Assembly (NCBI GenBank): GCA_019323355.1
Contig: JAHWHI010000025.1
Location: 1 to 26,065 of the forward strand
Source of the DNA: Candidatus Woesearchaeota archaeon
GTDB lineage: Archaea > Nanobdellota > Nanobdellia > Woesearchaeales > WJKV01
Length of the DNA stretch: 26,065 nt
Direction: 5' to 3'
Shown: one piece after another, positions 21,809 to 26,065 of the stretch
Layout of the letters: each line of letters starts with the position of its first letter
Position numbering within the stretch: the stretch's first letter is position 1
Translations under genes and position numbers: made by a program
The notes under the pieces: model-generated
The model's input: only the letters and a program-made list of their open reading frames with translations
Databases searched by the model: none
What the model was told of the DNA's origin: nothing

Positions 21809-22587
21809 CATCAGCAATAAAATTATGGCTTCACTCAGCAGGAACCAAGATTGCACAGCGTATGGCGTACCGGACAGAATACATGATTTCATTGGTCTGT
21901 ATGTTTGTTTTGGAACTAGTCGGCCCGATCTTCACATATATAATTTACACGACAAGTCCTGGCTTTGCAGGCTGGACCTTTCATCAGGTACTGCTCTTGC
22001 AAGGGATATTTTTGATAGTTAAAGGAATAAGCTTTTCATGTTTTTTTGGAATTGTGTGGAACTCAAACATTACGCATCAGCGGGGGACATTCGATCTCAT
22101 CCTGATCAAGCCAAGGAACACATTGTTCATGTTCATCTGTGATTCTTTCGACGCAGAGGATATTGCAAAAATCTTTGGCGGGGCATTGATAACAGGCTAT
22201 GCGTTGTGGCACATCCCTGGAGTCAGCATGATAGGAGTAGTTGCAGCAATAGCAAGCGTCATACTAGGTCTGGGATTGGTGTTCAGCATTGCATTATATT
22301 CATCTTGTTTCATATTCCGGTTCATAAAATCTATGAGAGTCTATGAGGCATTTGAGATACTTTCCTTGATCGGACAGTATCCAAAATCAATCTATCCAAA
22401 GATCACAGGAACAATTTTCACAGCATTGCTGCCGATATTCCTGGTTGCAGTGTTTCCAGCCCAGGCATTGCTTGGAGATATAACCCGGGATATCCTGATC
22501 AGCAGCATTTCTGTTGTAATATTGCTGGTAGTAGCAGTGAAATTATGGTATTCAATCATAAAAAAATATTCGAGCGCAGGTGGATAA
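21805..22587 (+). CDS. ABC-2 type exporter permease, subunit 2
   Basis: 260 residues from ATG 21805, which overlaps the TGA of subunit 1 (ATGA) with GGGGTGGG just upstream. It has six predicted helices and the same opening motif as subunit 1 (MAYRTEYMISLVCMF compared with IAYRAEFMVSILVVP), showing the two permeases are paralogues. Conserved segments include FHQVLLLQGIFLIVKG, the cytoplasmic loop RGTFDLILIKPRN and the C-terminal PIFLVAVFPAQALLG. It pairs with subunit 1 as the membrane part of an exporter driven by the downstream ATPase, which begins two bases after its stop. Longer in-frame reading to 21730 overlaps subunit 1 and was discarded. Confidence 0.85.
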   Translation: MTSAIKLWLHSAGTKIAQRMAYRTEYMISLVCMFVLELVGPIFTYIIYTTSPGFAGWTFHQVLLLQGIFLIVKGISFSCFFGIVWNSNITHQRGTFDLILIKPRNTLFMFICDSFDAEDIAKIFGGALITGYALWHIPGVSMIGVVAAIASVILGLGLVFSIALYSSCFIFRFIKSMRVYEAFEILSLIGQYPKSIYPKITGTIFTALLPIFLVAVFPAQALLGDITRDILISSISVVILLVVAVKLWYSIIKKYSSAGG

Positions 22588-22589
22588 AA

Positions 22590-23297
22590 ATGGTAGACAA
22601 AATAATCGAAGTCAAGAACATCAAGAAAACTTTCCAATCCTATGAACGGGGGCAGGGCTTTTTCGAAGCAGTCAAAGCGCTAGTCAAGAGAAAGAAAAAG
22701 ATCAAGAACGCGGTCAGGGGAGTGAACTTGGAGATTAAGGAAAGCGAGGTTGTGGGTTTCTTGGGACCAAACGGAGCTGGAAAATCAACAACCATAAAGA
22801 TAATGTCTGGCGTGATGCATCCAGATTCTGGCATGGTCAAGATCCTTGGATACATTCCTTGGAAACAGAGAAAGGAATACGTCAGGAATATTGGTGTTGT
22901 TTTCGGCCAGAAGTCACAATTATTCTGGGATCTTCCGCCGATAGACTCATTTTATCTTCACAAGAGCATTTATTCGATTAAGGCCGAAAGGTTCGAAAAG
23001 CAGCTCAAGAAATTAGTGAAGATGCTAGGGATAGAGGACATAATGAAGAAACCTACCCGGCAGCTCTCTCTTGGCGAAAGGATGCGATGCGAGTTTGTCA
23101 TGGCAATGCTTCACGAGCCAAAGGTTGTCTTTTTGGACGAACCCACTATTGGGCTAGATGTATTTGCAAAGGAGACAATAAGATCTTTTATCAAGCGGAT
23201 GAACAAAGAAGAAGGAACAACCTTCATTGTGACAAGCCACGATCTTGAAGACATTGAGAATCTTTGTGACCGTGTGATTATATCAATGAGGGGGTGA
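22590..23297 (+). CDS. ABC-2 exporter ATPase, apparently interrupted by a frameshift
   Basis: 235 residues from ATG 22590. Walker A is G59-T67 (GPNGAGKST), the Q-loop region GVVFGQKSQLFWDLPP, the signature QLSLGERMR (the LSLGE variant usual in this exporter class), Walker B VVFLDEPTIGLD, and the H-loop TSHDLEDIE. The nucleotide-binding domain is thus complete, but the frame stops at MRG-TGA where relatives continue with a glycine and a hydrophobic strand into a ~95-residue C-terminal region. That region is encoded in the next frame (23294-23590). The stop directly follows a G5 run (23290-23294). It may be a split, translationally coupled gene, a programmed frameshift, or a sequence error. Confidence 0.8.
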   Translation: MVDKIIEVKNIKKTFQSYERGQGFFEAVKALVKRKKKIKNAVRGVNLEIKESEVVGFLGPNGAGKSTTIKIMSGVMHPDSGMVKILGYIPWKQRKEYVRNIGVVFGQKSQLFWDLPPIDSFYLHKSIYSIKAERFEKQLKKLVKMLGIEDIMKKPTRQLSLGERMRCEFVMAMLHEPKVVFLDEPTIGLDVFAKETIRSFIKRMNKEEGTTFIVTSHDLEDIENLCDRVIISMRG

Positions 23298-23590
23298 TTG
23301 TCTTTGACAATGTGGTAGAAGAATTAAAGACAGGCAAAAAGAAATACATCACCATAAAGTTTTACGACAAGATTGACTTTGACAAGTTCCTCAAGATAAG
23401 GGGCATAAAGATAATGAAAGTCATTTCAGAGTATAGTGTCCAGCTTGAGGTAGACACATCAAAGACCTCGCTTGACGAGATAATCAAGAGACTACGTATG
23501 GGAAAGAAAGTTGAAGACCTTGATGTAGAGAACCCGCCTATCACAGAGTTGATAAAGAAACTTTACAAGTCAAAGAAGCGAGCAAAATAA
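23294..23590 (+). CDS. C-terminal part of the ABC-2 exporter ATPase (separate frame)
   Basis: 98 residues if started at GTG 23294, which overlaps the TGA of the ATPase frame as GTGA. The opening VIVFDNVVEELKTGKKKYIT corresponds to the strand and helix that follow the ATPase core in full-length relatives (typically G-x-I-x-x-D-G-S-L-E-E-L). The rest (YSVQLEVDTSKTSLDEIIKR) is an accessory regulatory region. Adding one base to the G5 run would fuse it in frame with the ATPase to give ~332 residues, the normal family length. As an independent protein it would have no known function. A T-rich terminator follows, closing the exporter operon. Confidence 0.6.
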   Translation: MIVFDNVVEELKTGKKKYITIKFYDKIDFDKFLKIRGIKIMKVISEYSVQLEVDTSKTSLDEIIKRLRMGKKVEDLDVENPPITELIKKLYKSKKRAK

Positions 23591-23620
23591 TTTTTTATTT
23601 TTCCTATTCTTTTCTTTTTC
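23591..23620 (+). terminator. T-rich terminator of the ABC-2 exporter operon
   Basis: Starts with T6 right after the TAA and continues through several T4-T5 runs interrupted by C or A. Typical of an archaeal U-tract terminator. Confidence 0.6.
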
Positions 23621-23672
23621 TTGCGCAACATTATTATACTAGTTTTCCATGTCTTTATTCTGAGGTGATTTC

Positions 23673-23903
23673 ATGGTACGGAAAGGTCGCATAAAATCAA
23701 TCCAGAGCAGTAGCCATACCAACAGGGACATTGGCCAGGTAGAGCCATTGTTTGGAAAGGCAATACGTTTCGAAGCGCCGAAAGACAAATACAGCCGGAA
23801 TGATTATGTCGAGTTCGAGATGCGTTCTGGAAAGGCTTGGATCCTGCGAAGGGCAAAAGCACCCTCAGAACAAAAGGGGCGGTTGAGGACGAGAAGCGGA
23901 TAG
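23673..23903 (+). CDS. Small basic OB-fold/cold-shock-like protein A
   Basis: 76 residues, ATG 23673 with GAGGTGAT (23662-23669) three bases upstream. The pattern FGKAIRFEAPKDKYSRNDYV followed by EFEMRSGKAWILRR parallels the C-terminal half of cold-shock domains (a diverged ligand loop, then a D-x-V-E-F-E strand and a basic last strand). Lys/Arg-rich ends suggest nucleic acid binding. It shares this pattern with the gene at 24333 and, more loosely, 24033, so three related small proteins lie in tandem. The RNP motifs of canonical CspA are not intact, so the cold-shock assignment is a fold-level inference. A TATA-like ATTATTATAC (23629-23638) lies upstream. Confidence 0.6.
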   Translation: MVRKGRIKSIQSSSHTNRDIGQVEPLFGKAIRFEAPKDKYSRNDYVEFEMRSGKAWILRRAKAPSEQKGRLRTRSG

Positions 23904-23961
23904 GATAAAAAATTATAATGTCCTCAAAAAGAGACAATCCAGTAAAAACAGCAAATCGAAA

Positions 23962-23972
23962 CATTTATATAT
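23962..23972 (+). promoter_or_regulatory. Strong TATA box of the 90-residue OB-like gene
   Basis: CATTTATATAT predicts initiation near 23990, a ~40-nt leader, and a full Shine-Dalgarno GGAGGTGA (24017-24024) nine bases from the ATG. This is among the best promoter and ribosome-site combinations in the window, so high expression is expected. Confidence 0.6.
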
Positions 23973-24032
23973 GATACTTCGTTTATTACTCGAAAATACA
24001 ACATTATGTTTAAATCGGAGGTGAATTAGACA

Positions 24033-24305
24033 ATGGCACGAGTTCGTGGAAGAGTAGATGAACTTTTTATCAAAACAAGACACGTCGGAATGGGCGCAAA
24101 GGCAAAAGTAATGAGACTGGCAACCGGAAGAGTCCGAGCAACAGGAAGCGCAACAGGCGGCGGGACAATTGAATACTATTTCGAAGTTCCAATCGAAAAA
24201 GCAGGTTTCGATTTGTTCGATGAAGTTTCCTTTGAAGTTGAAAAAGTTCAGACAACAGGCGAAGGAAGAAAAGTCGGTGTTGCTAAAAACATCAAAAGAA
24301 TATAA
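24033..24305 (+). CDS. Small OB-fold/cold-shock-like protein B
   Basis: 90 residues. The N-terminal half is rich in Arg, Gly, Ala and Thr (VRGRVDELFIKTRHVGMGAK, then TGRVRATGSATGGG). The C-terminal half (FDLFDEVSFEVEKVQTTGEG then RKVGVAKNIKRI) resembles the last strands of a cold-shock domain, where D-x-V-x-F-E-V and a final N-I-K-R-I are typical. No canonical RNP1/RNP2 motif is present. Strong promoter and ribosome site suggest an abundant protein, perhaps an RNA chaperone or nucleoid protein; this is inference. Its stop codon overlaps the TATA box of the next gene. I do not recognise a named family. Confidence 0.6.
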   Translation: MARVRGRVDELFIKTRHVGMGAKAKVMRLATGRVRATGSATGGGTIEYYFEVPIEKAGFDLFDEVSFEVEKVQTTGEGRKVGVAKNIKRI

Positions 24306-24331
24306 ATTTCTATTTTTTTCTTTACTTTTAT
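24306..24331 (+). terminator. T-rich stretch between OB-like genes B and C
   Basis: T7 and further T-runs in 26 bp of the intergenic space could end the upstream transcript. It overlaps the 5' region of the next leaderless gene, whose TATA-like TATAAATT begins at 24301. Confidence 0.4.
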
Positions 24332-24332
24332 T

Positions 24333-24521
24333 ATGGCGCGCGGAATAATTCGGGAACTGAAAAATCAAAAAACAAAAGCTAAAGGAATTCTTATCTCACA
24401 TTCTAAGAAAAAGTCACATCTTTTTGAGGCACCTATTGGACTTTTCTGTATTGATGATGAAGTCGAGTTTAAGGAGAAAGGCGGCAAGATCCACATAGTC
24501 CGCAAAGTAGACACAGAATAA
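24333..24521 (+). CDS. Small OB-fold/cold-shock-like protein C
   Basis: 62 residues. ATG 24333 is ~29 bp after the centre of a TATA-like TATAAATT (24301-24308), suggesting a leaderless start. The sequence (GILISHSKKKSHLFEAPIGL then DDEVEFKEKGGKIHIVRKVD) shares with protein A the arrangement F-E-A-P, a short loop, D-D/N-D-x-V-E-F, then a G-K-x-x-I-V/L-R strand. These features fit a minimal five-strand OB fold of cold-shock type. The basic N-terminus (RELKNQKTKAKG) would suit nucleic acid binding. The function is inferred from shape only. It is the last of three related genes within 850 bp. Confidence 0.6.
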   Translation: MARGIIRELKNQKTKAKGILISHSKKKSHLFEAPIGLFCIDDEVEFKEKGGKIHIVRKVDTE

Positions 24522-24529
24522 ATCGAAGG

Positions 24530-24537
24530 CTTTATAT
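24530..24537 (+). promoter_or_regulatory. TATA box of the type-I ABC exporter gene
   Basis: CTTTATAT predicts initiation near 24560, nine bases before the ATG of a five-codon reading frame (24569-24586) that overlaps the exporter start. Confidence 0.6.
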
Positions 24538-24582
24538 AGGGATTTTTATTAGAATTTATAAAAAAGAGATGGTAGGCTGTAA

Positions 24583-26065
24583 ATGAAGAAGAAAAGGAAT
24601 GGTTTTATCAATAAGACATACCGCGTTCTAAGATTTGCAAGACCTTACTGGAAGACCATGATCGTTCTATTTATCATCTCTGTAGGATTATCAGCAATCT
24701 CTATTGTTAACCCATATCTTATCAAGATCCTAATTGACGACATATTTATCGCCAAGAACTATGGGCTCTTGGTTGCATTGATGCTTGTTTTTGTCTTTAT
24801 ATTTTTCTTGAAGACAATTGTTGGCATATACCATTCATATAAATCACAATGGCTGGCAGAGAATATTGTTCTAGGCGTCAAACAGAGGCTTTTCGAGCAT
24901 CTAGAGAGGTTGGACCTTGGCTTTTTCTCAAGAAAAAAATTAGGGGATATTCTTATCCGTCTAGACGACGATGTTTATGGTGTTGAAGATTTTATCGGGA
25001 TACTTATTGATGATATATTGATGAGTGTCCTGACAGGAAGCTTTATCCTGGGGATATGTTTATACCTTAACTGGAAAGTGACTCTCTCTGCGCTTTGTTT
25101 TTTCCCTTTCTATGTAGTTTCCCAGAAGTACTATGGAAGGAAGGTCAAGAAACAGAGACAAAAATTATTGCGATTATCTTCAAATTTCCTAAGTTTCTTG
25201 CAGGAGAGCATGAGCTCGATCCGGGCGATCAAAGCGTTCGTGCTTGAGAAAATGGCACTCTCAAAATATACCCGCCAGAGCAAGAAACTTATCAGAGAGG
25301 ATTTGAAGCTTACGCTTATCGAAGGATATTCGGGTTCAATTGTCGGTCTTATAACCTTTACTCCTTTGCTTATCATACTCTGGTACGGAGGTTTCAAAGT
25401 CATCACAGGCGCCCTGACAATCGGAAGTTTGATGGCACTCTATACCTACGTTGGTAAACTTTTCGGCCCTGTCAGCACTCTTGGGAGCATCAACATTGCT
25501 ATCCAGAGCACGCTCGTCTCAGTAAATAGGGTGTTCCAATATCTTGATGAAAAGCCAAAGATAAAAGAGAAGCCGAACGCAAAGATCATCAAAAATGTCA
25601 AAGGCAGTATCGAGTTCAAGGATGTAATGTTCCAGTACAACCCTAAAGAGCCAGTCCTTGAAAAGATAAGCTTCAAGATAAAGCCTGGAGAAAAAATAGG
25701 TTTGATCGGTCCGAGCGGCAGCGGCAAATCAACAATCGCGAACCTGTTGTGCAGATTCTATGATCCTATCACTGGAAGCATAACTTTAGATAATACTGAC
25801 CTGAAAGATCTGAAGATTCAGTTTCTTCGGAGCCAGATCGGCATTGTAAGCCAGGAGACAATACTTTTCAATACAACAATAATGCAGAACCTACGTCTTG
25901 GAAACCAGCATGCAACAAAAGATGATGCGATAAGAGCAGCAAAGCTTGCAAATATCCACGATTTCATCATGACACTTCATAAAGGCTATGATACAATGGT
26001 GGGAGAGCGTGGAGTGAACCTATCTGGCGGCCAGAAACAGCGGCTCTCGATAGCAAGGACAATAC
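24583..26065 (+). CDS. Type-I ABC exporter (fused permease and ATPase), 3' end outside window
   Basis: At least 494 residues, open to the window end. The membrane domain (~1-320) has the usual exporter helices: a first helix WKTMIVLFIIS, FFSRKKLGDILIRLDDDV as the coupling region, and SIRAIKAFVLEK before the later helices. The ATPase domain has Walker A G376-T384 (GPSGSGKST), the Q-loop VSQETILFN and the signature LSGGQ (480-484). Walker B lies past the end. Such homo- or heterodimers export lipids, drugs or peptides; the substrate cannot be told. ATG 24583 overlaps the stop of a five-codon leader ORF (ATGA). No strong Shine-Dalgarno precedes it, so coupling to the leader ORF is a plausible route to initiation. 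Confidence 0.9.
   Translation, partial: MKKKRNGFINKTYRVLRFARPYWKTMIVLFIISVGLSAISIVNPYLIKILIDDIFIAKNYGLLVALMLVFVFIFFLKTIVGIYHSYKSQWLAENIVLGVKQRLFEHLERLDLGFFSRKKLGDILIRLDDDVYGVEDFIGILIDDILMSVLTGSFILGICLYLNWKVTLSALCFFPFYVVSQKYYGRKVKKQRQKLLRLSSNFLSFLQESMSSIRAIKAFVLEKMALSKYTRQSKKLIREDLKLTLIEGYSGSIVGLITFTPLLIILWYGGFKVITGALTIGSLMALYTYVGKLFGPVSTLGSINIAIQSTLVSVNRVFQYLDEKPKIKEKPNAKIIKNVKGSIEFKDVMFQYNPKEPVLEKISFKIKPGEKIGLIGPSGSGKSTIANLLCRFYDPITGSITLDNTDLKDLKIQFLRSQIGIVSQETILFNTTIMQNLRLGNQHATKDDAIRAAKLANIHDFIMTLHKGYDTMVGERGVNLSGGQKQRLSIARTI

Noticed and set aside
1..26065. Mobile elements, CRISPR arrays, tRNA or rRNA genes
   Set aside because: No transposase or integrase motifs, no spaced direct repeats, and no cloverleaf or rRNA sequence was recognised on either strand by reading.

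Overview
The window is a gene-dense archaeal chromosome segment (AT-rich, TATA-box promoters, many leaderless starts). It carries a very complete archaeal information-processing set: the MCM C-terminus, an RPA-like OB-fold protein, aIF2-beta, Orc1/Cdc6, both PolD subunits, TFE, the Hjc resolvase, a histone and PCNA. The small single-copy gene style, the RGQ-type class III signal anchor, the Cys-rich surface proteins and the small TM/coiled-coil proteins suggest a DPANN archaeon of the Woesearchaeota/Pacearchaeota type. That placement is inferred from memory of family style, not from a search.

Layout. Positions 1-9195 are a replication island: MCM (cut by the window start), RPA-like protein, a SpoIIM-family membrane protein on the opposite strand, aIF2-beta, a 510-bp AT-rich gap that looks like the replication origin, then Orc1/Cdc6, DP1 and DP2. 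The gap holds three ORB-like elements in opposing orientations around an extremely AT-rich unwinding region, and one of them lies within the cdc6 promoter. Positions 9196-9419 hold a promoter, two predicted hairpins and a possible 34-codon ORF ahead of a TrmB-family regulator. A small membrane protein with a histone-H1-like lysine tail follows.

Positions 10609-17569 form a tightly packed four-gene operon for the cell envelope: a 1137-residue secreted Cys-rich protein with Ig-like repeats, a small secreted protein, a polytopic membrane protein, and a 762-residue protein anchored by a class-III-prepilin-like N-terminus. A convergent single-pass Cys-rich protein shares the CTAG stop tetranucleotide with the operon's last gene. 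I recognise no described system in this operon, and it is the best candidate here for an uncharacterised surface complex.

Positions 18417-20877 return to information processing: a small conserved protein of unknown function, TFE and Hjc on the minus strand, then histone and PCNA on the plus strand. DP2 ends in a PIP box that would bind the PCNA encoded here.

Positions 21002-23590 encode an ABC-2 exporter: two permeases, then an ATPase whose C-terminal region is in another frame after a G5 run, with a GTGA overlap. Three small OB-fold/cold-shock-like proteins follow in tandem (23673-24521), then a type-I ABC exporter that runs off the window end. No tRNA, rRNA, CRISPR array or insertion sequence was recognised.
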